Positions 21,601 through 30,656 of a DNA stretch of 64,000 nucleotides are shown piece by piece. The notes below the pieces were generated by a model. The model was not told where the DNA came from. It worked only from the letters and a program-made list of their open reading frames with translations, and searched no databases. The translations under genes and the position numbers were made by a program. Source of the DNA: Crambe crambe (Eukaryota > Porifera > Demospongiae > Poecilosclerida > Crambeidae); NCBI GenBank assembly GCA_963924555.1, contig OZ004592.1:4216001-4280000 (forward strand), written 5' to 3'. Position 1 is the first letter of the stretch. Each line of letters begins with the position of its first letter.

Positions 21601-24589
21601 GTTAAAAATATTCATAAGTGACCACAGACCCCTAGTAGACCTTCGATATTGCTAGTATTTCTATTAACCCAATTGCTTCATTTGAGTGATGGATTTTCAC
21701 TAGGGAGGTATGGTTTCAAAATTATGAGTCAGAGTACCATAATGATCTGGGAGTCCATCTCTTGGTTTAAAATACCCACAAAGTAACATGGTGAGAAAAA
21801 AAATACTTAAGTGAGTTACAAAGCCAAGTGTCCATTGCAATGTTGAACACGTGTTTAATATTCCTCTGAATATTTCAGTGTGAAATATTCCAGAAACACA
21901 AAAATACTTTAACCCCAAAAATTACAAGAACTCCTAAGAATGTCAATGAGGAGAATTAATGCTCTAACAAACTGTAAAATTCTTCTCACTGAATGAATCT
22001 ATATACTGGTATAATGTACACTATCTAGCTAGCTCTTTCAAGTCAAATTAGCTATTTTTAGCACTGATAGTAATTAATCAATATACATTGCATTTTGACC
22101 TGTAGGTTCCTCTGAGTCACGTCGACTGTATAACGAGGCCATGAAGCAGGGACATGTCAAGTCACAGATTAACAAAGTCCTCCTCTATGGGGCTCCAGGA
22201 ACTGGTAAATCCAGCTCCATGGACCTCTTCGTTGGCAACCCTCCACGCAAAGTGAGAATAAGCACCCCCGTAGCAGCTCGTCCCATCACGATGTTTCAGG
22301 TGGGAGTCACTGCTGAGGAGTGGAAAAGGCTTCCTCCAAAAGAACAGAAAAAAATATTAGCTAGGGCCATTTATGCTCAGCTTCATGCCAACGACTCAGA
22401 CTCAGGAAGGGATTCTGTCTCTGGTGAGGCATCAGGTGATGATTCAGATTCTGGTGAACTGTTAATTGAAAAAGAAACCGATACGACTCCTCAGCACGCT
22501 AATTCATCGACACGTGACGAAAATGCACAAGTACACTCAGCATCTCCTTCCAGTTCAAAACCTACTAGAAAACCGAAAAAAGGTTCTGTACCAGAGGAAA
22601 AGTTCTCACTGCCATCCATTAGCACACATGAGGAACTAATGGAACTATTGGACGAGATCTCTGATTTAGATGAACCTTCACCTGTCTTCCGTAAGGTCAA
22701 ATTGATTGACTCTGGGGGACAACCACAATTTCATGAGGTGCTACCTGTATTTCTTCGTCGCATGTCCCTCTACATATTTGTCTTCAAGCTGTCAGAAGAG
22801 CTCGCCACCAAGCCTATGGTGGAGTATTTCGGTGAGGATGGAGAACGAGTGGGAACCCCTTACCAATCAGCTCAGTCCAACGAGCAGCTGTTGAAGCACT
22901 GCCTTCGCACTTTGCACACCCACAGATCATCTCCCGATACTAAAGGTGAGTGCTCCAAAATCATGATCGTTGGGACCCACAGGGACGAAGAACACCTGTG
23001 CACGACTGAATCACGAGAGGAAAAGAACAAGAAGTTAGCAGAGCTGTTACTTCCAATGTTCCAAGAGGAAGTCATCTACTACAACCTGCCAGAAAATGAG
23101 CTTATCTTTCCAGTCAATGCCAAAAATCCTAAAGAGTTTGATAAGGGTATAGCTAGAGAGATCCAAAGTGTAGTCCTAACAAAGTGTATGTCTGATCCCA
23201 TTGATGTGCCTCTTCAGTACTTCTCTTTGGAAATTGTCCTTGAAGAAGTCAGCCTTTCTCTAGATAGAGGTATATTGAGCAAGAAAGAGTGCCTCAAAGC
23301 AGCAGATGAGCTTTACTTTGATGAACATACACTGGATGCAGCTCTCCAGTTTCTTGACGAAATTTCAGCAATCTTCTATTTCCCTGAAGTTCTGGAGGAT
23401 GTTGTATTCACTAACCCTCAAGTCCTCTTGGACAAGGTAACTGAGTTAGTAGAGAAGATTTACTGCTTGAGACAAAAGATTGGCGGTAAAACACCTCATG
23501 CACTTTCTGGAGGCTGGCAGAAGTTTAAAGACCATGGCATTGTTAGTTCAGAGCTCCTGCAAGAGAAAGAATTTGAAAAGCATTATGTGCCTGATATCTT
23601 TACTCCTGTACATCTAGTCAAGCTCTTTAGAAAGTTGCTCATTATAGCTGACTTCAATCCTTCAGAGTACATCATGCCTGCCCTCCTTCCTGTCCTTGAA
23701 ACGGAGATCGTACAAGAGTATCGTGTCCTTAATGATTCTCTCGTAGCTCCCCTTGTTTTGGCCTTCCCACTTGGAGGTCCTCGTCTCGGTACTTATTGCA
23801 GTCTCAGTTGCTTTCTCGTCTCCAATGACAATCAGTTTCCTTGTCCCTGGGAAATCAAGTTGCTGCCGTGTTCTAACACTCCATCTTGCCTCAATCGAAA
23901 CTGCATTAAGTTTTCTGTACCAGGAGACTGCCCAGGGTCTGTCACGCTTATAGACACATTCAATTATTTTGAAGTCCACGTGAAGACTGCCCCAACTGCA
24001 TGCAACAAGCTTTGTTCTCTAGTCTCTCAAGCCATATTCGCTGGTGTGAAGAAGGCAACATTGGTACTTGGGTACAACAACTCCATCCCATCAAAAGCAC
24101 TGCTTTGTCCTTGCAAGTTCAAGGAACCACATTTTGCCACTTTTGGAGATGGACTCTGGATCTGCAGTCGGGATAGAGAAGTTTATGGAGAATTGACTCC
24201 CAGACAGTTGCTGTGGTGTGATCAAGTTGACCAATCTTCTGAAAGAGGTATTACTAATGTTACAGGTGGATCCATAATCATGCTTTTTTTGTTGCACAGT
24301 TGCAGTATCACTGAACTTGAAGAGTGTGCGCAGAGCTCTGTGGGATGCCAGATGCAAGTGGTATGATATCGGTGTGGAGCTGGACTTGGACACAGCAACT
24401 CTGGACACGATCGATGCTGACTTCCATGGAAAGGTTGAAGACTGCTTCCGAGAAGTTCTCTCAAAGTGGCTGAATGTTGCTTCACCTGATCCCTCGTGGG
24501 AAGCACTGGTGGAGGCCCTCAGGTCTCCTGCAGTGGAACAACCTGAAATTGCTGCCAAGATTGAAAGCAAGTACATTGTAGAACATTAG
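8793..24589 (+). CDS. Gene A: DEATH x3 - Roc-COR - DEATH protein (six exons)
   Basis: The model joins 8793-9633, 11315-11581, 13547-13849, 15909-16172, 22106-24247 and 24300-24589. All introns are GT-AG and all internal junctions are phase 1. The total of 4107 bases reads as 1368 residues plus stop. Order: possible N-myristoylation site and Pro-rich 19-residue repeats (1-280), three DEATH-family domains (281-369, 370-470, 471-558), Roc GTPase and COR (559-1272), C-terminal DEATH domain (1273-1368). Roc-COR followed by DEATH is the arrangement at the C-terminus of DAPK1; the kinase, ankyrin and LRR parts of DAPK1/LRRK relatives are missing. It is expected to be a cytoplasmic or membrane-tethered GTPase assembling DEATH-domain partners. 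That role is inferred. The start was chosen because TGA is in frame two codons upstream and the ATG has A at -3 and G at +4. Upstream noncoding exons are possible. Confidence 0.8.
9041..9439 (+). repeat. 57-bp coding minisatellite, 7 copies
   Basis: Seven units of exactly 57 bp start at 9041 and differ at very few bases. Because 57 is divisible by 3 and the unit lacks stops in several frames, long spurious frames appear on both strands. Gene B has 11 units, so the array length changed after the duplication. Confidence 0.92.
9634..11314. other. Gene A intron 1
   Basis: Starts GTAGCT and ends TATTTATTTCCAG. It contains an A/C-rich AAC-type simple repeat near 10005-10060 and a poly-C run near 10813. 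A short hairpin (TAGTGCCC...GGGCACTA) lies near 10577-10607. No further exon or RNA gene is visible. Confidence 0.6.
11315..11581 (+). CDS. Gene A exon 2: DEATH domain 1
   Basis: Encodes 89 residues in phase 1-1. The DEATH pattern is clear: hydrophobic start (VMAVLETLPWRKVGDIL), the LDAID segment, RYWLLRDPYASW and a final helix IADRMRNYAE. The Trp after the A-S pair and the WLL motif are typical. Compared with 44157-44423 it has about ten replacement and only two silent differences. Flanks: TTTCCAG acceptor and ACAG|GTCAGT donor. Confidence 0.8.
11582..13546. other. Gene A intron 2
   Basis: AT-rich and free of recognisable genes. An 80-residue open frame at 12625-12864 is damaged by a short deletion in copy B, so I read it as chance. 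The acceptor is CCCCTAG before ACCCCAGCC. Confidence 0.6.
13547..13849 (+). CDS. Gene A exon 3: DEATH-like domain 2
   Basis: Encodes 101 residues in phase 1-1, starting DPSLTCHSLLTALD. An acidic loop (KDSDEIENS) and an ADEEDYRKKLVEYYI helix precede the DEATH hallmark PLASWNHVAGHLL and the terminal GVLEKVK. It shares the DPSL start and the P-x-SW motif with exon 4, so the two arose from one exon. Relative to 46432-46734 there are ten replacements and about five silent changes. Confidence 0.75.
13850..15908. other. Gene A intron 3
   Basis: Contains the 794-bp MITE-like element at 15048-15841 just before the acceptor of exon 4. The rest, including a minus-strand 60-residue frame at 14365-14547, shows no coding signal beyond nucleotide identity with copy B. 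Confidence 0.6.
15048..15841. mobile_element. MITE-like non-autonomous DNA element
   Basis: The left end TGCCTCGGCACC and the reverse complement of the right end (TGCCTCGGCACTTAAGTGC) match over about 11 bases. The left end also folds on itself (CCTCGGCAC-CAAA-GTGCCGAGG). No transposase is inside. The same element is at 47943-48736, so it predates the gene duplication. No clear target duplication is seen. Confidence 0.6.
15909..16172 (+). CDS. Gene A exon 4: DEATH domain 3, basic-surface version
   Basis: Encodes 88 residues in phase 1-1. DEATH features are the LTNLTKLLEDV first helix, SVYDSISKQHSSM, RKEACWEWYLNNHPSPSW and the terminal HEVLEVLKSQYL. Against 48799-49059 it differs at 17 codons by replacement, one codon indel and only one silent change. 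The changed residues include K/R in A and D/E in B (net about +4 against -6). The conserved core (W of WYL, PSPSW, EVLEVLK) is untouched, so the changes sit on the presumed surface. Acceptor CTTACAG, donor AAAG|GTGGGT. Confidence 0.82.
17116..17126 (+). repeat. Poly-G run, 11 bases
   Basis: Eleven consecutive G after GTCC. The same site in copy B has 25 G (49995-50019). Long G runs can form quadruplexes and are prone to both slippage and sequencing error. Confidence 0.85.
17199..17335. mobile_element. Hairpin MITE, about 140 bp
   Basis: Arms AAAATTATGCTG...ATCCCTACATCAC and their imperfect reverse complement flank a 60-base middle. Relatives are at 50091-50231 (same site, copy B) and 33567-33762, where the middle is in the opposite orientation. 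Confidence 0.7.
18179..18905 (-). CDS. Unrecognised antisense candidate gene inside intron 4
   Basis: Three consecutive minus-strand open segments could be exons. 18905-18693 encodes a Lys/Glu/Arg-rich basic segment (KNEQQKRARLDRRNAKDR) and ends next to a fair donor (CTAG|GTTAGT). 18655-18437 contains ATSKVLIASYVASLALLC and a donor ACA|GTAAGG. 18373-18179 reads KFGKWPLIVAEARRGNTLL and then LISGEAEVEISDGW. Copy B keeps the third segment with an in-frame 9-base difference but has a frameshift at the end of the first. I do not recognise the family. It may be transposon-derived or a small nested gene. Confidence 0.28.
18949..19081. promoter_or_regulatory. Paired NRF-1-like motifs in intron 4
   Basis: TGCGCATGTGCA at 18949-18960 and CGCACATGCGCA at 19070-19081 each differ at one base from the NRF-1 palindrome. 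They lie just upstream of the antisense candidate frame and would suit an internal, possibly bidirectional promoter. Both sites have counterparts in copy B, the first with one more change. Confidence 0.3.
19541..19843. mobile_element. Long foldback (inverted-repeat) element
   Basis: Two arms of roughly 130 bases are reverse complements with few mismatches. The left arm runs from GGAAAACATTTC through TGTAGGGATGACCATTGCTC and TTGATCCCATTTCC-type sequence; the right arm mirrors it. The spacer is about 40 bases. Transcribed, it would form a long RNA hairpin. The copy B counterpart is 52434-52737. Confidence 0.75.
20432..21282 (-). pseudogene. Decayed second pogo/Tigger-like transposase
   Basis: On the minus strand, 21282-21079 keeps an N-terminal fragment (ISKYASQHGISAAIDLFS, then QPKKCG). 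20707-20432 keeps part of a DDE_1 core (FNFPSDCIVTHSSKH, MIQYIDNVIIPYVEVQRE, QPMEIAVNKPAKEF). Frameshifts and missing stretches separate them. The sequence differs from the intact transposase at 4698, so it is another family. The same relic is at 53347-54192. Confidence 0.55.
21356..21407 (+). repeat. Direct repeat pair near the transposase relic
   Basis: About 50 bases (ATGATCTGGGAGTCCATC onward) recur at 21741-21791 with two or three differences, about 385 bases apart. The pair is also present in copy B. Confidence 0.6.
22106..24247 (+). CDS. Gene A exon 5: Roc GTPase and COR domain
   Basis: Encodes 714 residues in phase 1-1. Counting from the Met at 22141: G1/P-loop GAPGTGKS at 17-24, switch region with STPVAARPI at 41-49, G3 DSGGQ at 190-194, G4 as THRD at 279-282 and a G5-like NAK at 326-328. 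A Ser/Asp/Gly-rich linker of about 80 residues separates switch I from G3, unusually long for a small GTPase. COR follows (about 340-540), then a Cys-rich tail (LGTYCSL, LLCPCKF, DGLWIC, LLWCDQVD). Intact G motifs predict GTP binding. The acceptor is ACCTGTAG, the donor AGAG|GTATTA. Confidence 0.85.
24248..24299 (+). other. 52-base mini-intron of gene A
   Basis: Runs from GTATTACTAATG to TTGTTGCACAG and contains TACTAAT, a perfect branch-point-like motif about 42 bases before the acceptor. Its length is not divisible by 3. Retention would end the protein at 24366 with a hydrophobic tail and no final DEATH domain. A second AG six bases further (24305) gives an in-frame alternative acceptor. 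Confidence 0.7.
24300..24589 (+). CDS. Gene A exon 6: C-terminal DEATH domain
   Basis: Encodes the last 96 residues. DEATH hallmarks are clear: WYDIGVELDLDTATLDTID, then CFREVLSKWL, DPSWEALVEAL and PEIAAKIESKY. It has no sequence resemblance to the gene B final exon beyond the shared fold. The stop is TAG at 24587-24589. Confidence 0.85.
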
Positions 24590-27305
24590 GAACTGATTTT
24601 GAGTTTTACCAGTGGTTTTTTCATACATATTTTTTTAAAAAAGAATTGTTTTACACGCTCATGCGCAGATGAAAGCGCACAATCACACGCGCGCGCAGAA
24701 AGATCAGTGGACTAATTACCCTTTACCTTATTCGATCTAGCTGGTAGATCATCCAACGACTGAGATCAGAATGTGAAGCCTCCTTCTCTAAGAAGGCCTT
24801 AGACAAGAGGTAGTTCAAGATCAAAGGTAAGGGTACTTATTCTTTCTGGGGAAGAAAGGGATTGGTGTTTATATGAAGTGAATTACATGCGTTACTTTCC
24901 AGTCCGTTTTTTAATTAATTAAAGGGATGGGAGTGGAGACTATACAACATTTCCTACAGTATCGGACATTTCAACTCCATAACTTTGTTTGGCCAAATAA
25001 AAATACAGTCTAAATAGGACATTTTGACTCCATAACTGAGAATATTTGCTCTGTGAGGTATATGAAGAGAGTGATGGTCTATATTCATTTTCTTTTTCGG
25101 GAAGATGTGTCAAATTGACTAAGCTCAATATGGACCTGTAGTTTGCTTTAGTGTCGTAAGTTCCTCTGTGGTGTAAAATCTTGATACATAATCATGTCTT
25201 GTTGCCAGTGTTGGTGCTCACTGTACTTATCCAGGTTTAATATGGTTTGGATCAAAGCTAGCTGTTTTCTCAACCACATCTGATACTTTGATAACCCTTT
25301 ACCATGTTGGGTGCACATTAATTGCAATCCTTGTGGCCTACCCATTAGTTGTAATGCTGAAAGGTGGGTGTATTGTGGGTGAGAATTATGGATACAGTAA
25401 TTTTCAGAGCATGTGATGCAGCTGTTGCTAAAGTGGTATCAGATTCAACCATCCCAGGTTGGTCTATCATTTCAAATCTGAAAATAAGCAAGACCGATCA
25501 AAATCATCACATGAAAGGAACTGTCTAATGAGTTAGAAGCATGTTATACCCCAGGCAGTATTTTCAGGCTTATGTGATTCATAGTTTCAGGCAGGCTGAG
25601 ACTATAGGCTAAGCTAGCACTGAGCATGTAGGGTGTGACTGCTTCATGCACCTGCATAAGTGGAGACAAAGTGTGTTTGGGGGAGGGTTGGGGGTGTGTG
25701 GTATAATCATGGTGTGTGAAAAATTTTGGAGGACCCTTTCACTGGCAGGTCTATAGTAATTGGTAGGGTGAGACTTGCTTCATGCACCTGCATAAGTGGA
25801 GGCAAAGGGGTGCTTGGGGGTATGGTGGGTGCCCCCAAAGTCGTGTGCTGCATTACTCAATCTCCGAGAGGCACTGAGTTATCTAATGTGTGACCTTGAA
25901 AGTGCAAGCCAAAGTTCGGTAATATGTCATGTATACATAGACTATTTTCTATTCACAGCACTTTGACGTAGGTAGCCTTAGATGATTGTTATAACCACGT
26001 TGTAAGTTAGTCCACATTAGTTATGACGTCTAATGATGTTCCTCTAAATAATTATACCATAAGCCATTCCATATTAGAGCAGAGAAGCACAAATTGTGAA
26101 GTAAAAAGAGCTAAGTAGGCATGGTCAAGATTTCTGGGACACTACAGAGCTACAAGCCTAGCTTGGGGGGAGGGGGGTGGTGTAGCATCATGTTATGGTG
26201 CTATTGGTATCCCATTGGTTTCATCCCATTACATTGAGTGTAATTAAATTGCATCCATGAATATATCCTTTAGAGTATAGTCACTCATATTTGTCCTCTA
26301 TGGAACATGTAAGTGTATTGAATTACTCTCCCTCTTCAACTAGTGAATCAATTACGGGTTTGCATGGTGAATTTGAATATACTTATTGCATCCAGGTCAC
26401 AGAATCAGTATTCTTTGCAAGTTTACTTCACTGACCTCTTCGATATACCTCCCCCTGACAACACTGGTGGATGGAATGGTGAGTCCCAGGGCTCACAATA
26501 GCATCACAGGACACTAACTGCCCTTGTGTGACCAAAAACTACTATTGGATAATCATGTCTCCATGGACAACGATAGTGTTATTGCATGCCCTGAAGTCCC
26601 TGTACTCACATGACTATCACTTGTATCAATCCTTAATTGTCCCTTTCTATTTTCAAAGTCATGGCGGGTAATATGAAGGCGCTATGAACCAAAATGTCCG
26701 GTCACCTAAAACTACTTCATTACTTGACTTCATGACCACAGTTTTATAGTCTAACCTCTAGATACTGTATACTTCTGACTAACCAAACAATCCACACAAA
26801 AGCAGTACTACTATAGGACCCAACCATATTATAAGGTTACTGCTGATTGATTAAGTCAGACATGGCCAACAAGAATAATTCATAGCTCACCACATATTTG
26901 TGGTAGCTTCTATGGGCCTACATGAATGTTGGGGGTACAGTTCAAAAGATTTTTCTGTCTCAACATCTGAACCGCCTAAAAAAAGGACCACTGAGACTGG
27001 CTAGATCAAGATTTGTATCAGCTGGAAATTTTATGTGGTGTATCTTTAGTGGATGTTGTGACATTGAAAAATATTCACAACAAGATAAGGGCATGTATTT
27101 GACTCACACTTCTATTTTTTGCAAACCACAAAAATTTTGAGCTATACGGTATCAAGCATTGATAGATACTGAACAGTTGTTGCTCACTGCATCACTATTC
27201 GACGTACTAGAAATTCAAAGAGTGACGACTGAATCATTTAAACTCGCATCCAATCTTGAACCAATAGGATTGGTTATTCAGTATTCTTTATGTTCTCTTC
27301 TACAG
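24590..27305. other. 3' flank of gene A and module mosaic
   Basis: 24590-24960 is the likely 3' untranslated region and includes a CpG-rich GCGCGCGC patch near 24690. A possible poly(A) signal AATAAA is at 24996-25001. From about 25000 the sequence belongs to the duplicated intergenic family, matching 840-1200 and 35690-37100. Apart from the linker relic at 26396 I see no gene. Confidence 0.55.
26396..26478 (+). pseudogene. Linker-exon relic, one base from an open frame
   Basis: 83 bases between TGCATCCAG and a GTGAGT donor. Restoring one lost A in a TGCAA run would give a 28-codon phase 1-1 exon like 7237. The ending in codons for PPPDNTGGWN shows what the other copies descend from. The single deletion makes it non-coding now. 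Confidence 0.5.
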
Positions 27306-27460
27306 ACCACTCCCTCACTCTCAGAAGGACATGGAGGAAAGGAATCTAGCCAGTGCTGATCTCAGGAATAACACTCTAGTGAGTTACTAACACAAGGAGG
27401 CTTGTTTGGAATTGTACTGGTAATAGGGGAAGTGGTATTTGTTGATGGTGCCTTCCTGGA
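27306..27460 (+). pseudogene. Decayed DEATH exon of the exon-4 type
   Basis: After a TTCTACAG acceptor the sequence opens with ACCACTCCCTCAC. It later keeps a stretch matching the codons for RKEACLEWY (CACAAGGAGGCTTG, then GGAATTGTAC). Stops (TGA and TAA) and indels interrupt it. It preserves more of the 3' half than the relics at 424 and 34681. Confidence 0.5.
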
Positions 27461-28389
27461 TGAAGTCTAATGTGGGCACACCACCTAGTGGATTTGACTT
27501 CATCCTTGCATAATCAGCCCTTGTCCAACTCTTTCTTGACCAGTTTACCAGCCATCCCTAGTTTTTTTTCTTTCCATTTTTGAAATTGAAATTTGATTGC
27601 ATTATGATTAAGAACATAAAGAATAATGATAAAGTATGCTTTTATTGTTCTTCTGCATTGAGTCTTTCAGCCTCCAACATTCTCCTGCATGATAAGAATG
27701 TGCTTAAAATACAGGGTAAGCAGACATAACAGCTAGAACTTACTCAATTCTAAGAAAAGCTTCGTATGGAGGGTCATAGGTCATCCCTATATAGAGAGTG
27801 CTAATTATTATTAAGGTTGTACAAAATTTCAAAAGTGAATAGCCATAGTTTTGATCCACAGTTGTATCTATAGTACATCTGAGACTTTGATGACCCTCTA
27901 CCATATTAGGTGCTCATTAATTGCAATCCTATTGAATTAGGAGGTGAAGTATATATACCCATTAGATTTGATTTGATAGTTGTATGGCTAAGAAATTATG
28001 TAAATTTGATGGATTAATGGCTACAAAAGATGGGATGTGGTAATCGTAAGAGAGATGTCTGACGACTATACATGCATGCTCCATTGTTGTCTCAACCGTC
28101 CCAGCTAGGTTGGTCTATCATTCAGTTGTTCCCAAATCTGGAAATAAGCAAGGCCAATCGACATGAAAAGAGCTGTCTAATGAGTTAGATGTCCCCACAG
28201 GCAGTATTTTCAGACAGGCTGAGCTGGATTATATGGCTAAGCTAGTATCTCCTATGAAAAAATGTAATTAACTAGATCAGAGATTCGTTTATCCTCTGTT
28301 ATGCATAGCAGATATTGAATAGCACTGAGCATTATGTGGCTGTTGACAGACTAGAAATTCAAAGTGTGACAATGTGTTCTCTCTTTCAG

Positions 28390-28507
28390 ACCCCTCTCGA
28401 CTGAGTCACCCTCACTAATCTCACCCAGCTGCTGGGATTTTTAGTGGGTGCTGATCTTGATATCCACTACTTTTGGTGTGTGATAGCATCTGGAAACGAC
28501 ACGTACC
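28390..28507 (+). pseudogene. Decayed DEATH exon, twin of 424-540
   Basis: Same acceptor, frameshifts and TAG as the relic at 424; it was copied together with the surrounding block. Confidence 0.6.
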
Positions 28508-28570
28508 ATTCCAGTAAGCCTTGACACTACATTCCAACTGTATTCCATATGGATTTGGATGTGGATATAT

Positions 28571-28605
<35 letters not shown>

Positions 28606-29429
28606 GCTAAACCACCAAAATAAGTGACTAGTAGTGTTCCACACACGTGACTCTGACCCAAATCCTCAAAATGCCTGAGAACCCATGCTGGTATCCCCTG
28701 GACCTATAGTGTGTACATTAAACCCTGACTTTACTGCAAGACAATAAAGATCACTCAAAGTAAAGCTTTAATGGATACATTGTGCTCAAAGAGAATTGAA
28801 AGCAGCCTAGGATACTAATGATATCTTGTAGCACTGTGAGATATATGAAGAGAGTGATGATTCATATTCATTTTCTTTTCGAGGAATCTCTAACTGATTG
28901 ACTTGCTAGAATATCTGGACCTGTAGTTAGCTCAGAATCTGCTAGGACATGATAAGTTCCTCTGTGGGGTCTAAAATCTTGAAACATAATCATGTCTTGT
29001 TGCCAGTGTTGGTGCTTGCTGTGTTTAATGTGAGGAAATAGGTTTGGATTTGAACTCTGTACCCTTAATCCTAGCAATGTGCCATGATCACAGCCGGCCT
29101 GTTTCTGAACCCCAAGTACATCTGAGACTTTGATGATACTAGATGTTAATCCAATCAAAATCCACATGAAAAGAACTGTCTAATGAGTTAGAAGCATGGT
29201 TATATCCAGTCAGTATTTCAGGCTAATGTGATATATTGTCTATACAATGCACCATGTGGTGTAGCGTCATGTTATGGTGCTATTGGTATCCCATTAGTTT
29301 CCTGTAATTACATTGAGTATACATATCCACGAATATACTTTAGAGTTTAGTCACTCATATTTCTCTTCTATGGAGCATGTAAGAATGTGAATTTCAGTGC
29401 TGAATCAGTCACAAGTTTTGTGCATCCAG

Positions 29430-29504
29430 GTCACAGAATCACTATTCTTTACAAAGTGTACTTTACTGACCTCTTCGATTATACCTCCCCTTGACAACAC
29501 TGGT
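29430..29504 (+). pseudogene. Linker-exon relic lacking its donor, twin of 1471
   Basis: Starts after TGCATCCAG and carries the same internal deletion that removed the 5' splice site in the 1471 copy. Confidence 0.55.
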
Positions 29505-30597
29505 GTAGCTGCCCTTGTGTGACCAAAAACTGTTATCGGATAATCATGTCTCCATGGACGATAGTGTAATTACATGCCCTGAAGTCCCTGTACTCACATG
29601 GTTATCATTTGTATTAATCCTTAATTGTCCTGCTTTTGTGTAGATTGTGGTTTGTCATTCTCCATACATATATTCTGTACAATATCAGGACACTGGATGG
29701 TTTCAAGAAGAACCTTGTGAAGTAAGTACTGTACTTGGTGTGTGTGACTTTGAAAGTCTCACTTTCTGGTGGAAATAAGGAGGAAAACATTTTTGTTAGA
29801 ATCAGTGTTATTATCATGTGCATTATTTGGAGTTATCATAACTTGCTGTAAACATGAGGTACCAGCTCATAAGTCTGCATGCCAACTATAATGCAATTCA
29901 TGATGCAGATTGAGAAAACTTTGGTTAGTCAGAAGTATAATATCTAGGGATAAGAATAATAATAAAGGTTAGACTATAAAACTGTGGTTATCCTCAAGTG
30001 TGCATTACATGTAAATTAACTATGTGGAATGTAGATCATGTCATCCTGTATGTGCTATTTAGTGTACCCATGTGGTGATACTTTATATTGGTGGGAGGAG
30101 CATGACCTGCTGAAAGTGCTCTGAAGTGGTTAGATATAGAACCACAATTATTTACAGTATCCTACAATAGATTATAAGTCTCAGTGTGCATGAGAAGCTT
30201 ACAGTAGTCAGTTTGTCTGTCTGTCTCTATCAGCTATACAGTTGGCATGCAAATGGTTCAACAGGATAGCAAATCATACTTTGATTCCCACTCTCACTGG
30301 TATAGTCTCTTGTGGCTTTGTACAGCTCTCTAGCTCTGCCATGCTTCTAGAGCCAGCTAGCTGGCTTTCACTCTCTTGATGTCAACCATAGCTAACACTT
30401 TACAATTCTAAGCTACCTGCTTCATTACTAAACACTGACATCTCTCCAAAGAGTTCCAGAGTCATTCCGCTCACTCCCCTCAACACAATACGTACACATA
30501 ATGTGTTGCTGCAATCACTAGCAGTTTTTTTTAACACACCCCCACCCCACCCCAACTATTCACACAATGTTGTGTATGCAATTACAGAATGAGATGA

Positions 30598-30656
30598 TGA
30601 AGTCCTCAAAAGAGGAGCATTCATAATCGTCCCTCTAAGAGACCAAACCCTTTGAG
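30598..30656 (+). pseudogene. Decayed copy of the MXD-like gene's second coding exon
   Basis: After AATTACAG the sequence follows 63318-63387 (GAGATGATGAAG, then ATCGTCCCTCTAAGAGACC and AAACCC) and keeps the donor GTAACC and the first part of the following intron. One G is lost near the start and about ten more bases are missing; TAA appears in frame. This shows that part of the MXD-like locus was copied between the two ROCO genes. Confidence 0.75.

Larger units (their letters stand above)
16173..22105. other. Gene A intron 4 (long)
   Basis: At 5.9 kb this is the longest intron and is full of inserted material: hairpin MITE (17199), poly-G run, antisense candidate frames (18179-18905), paired NRF-1-like motifs (18949-19081), a long foldback (19541-19843) and a decayed transposase (20432-21282). 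All are also in copy B, so they predate the duplication. The stretches between them show no coding signal. Confidence 0.65.
27959..29920. repeat. Duplicate of 1-1930
   Basis: Collinear with 1-1930 at an offset of about 27.97 kb, with scattered substitutions. A poly-A run of about 30 bases near 28573 corresponds to about 10 A plus other bases near 607. After about 29920 the match becomes patchy and ends near 30130. Confidence 0.8.

Noticed and set aside
24091-24576. 161-residue minus-strand frame over the end of gene A
   Set aside because: Antisense shadow crossing the exon-intron-exon junction of a well-supported gene.
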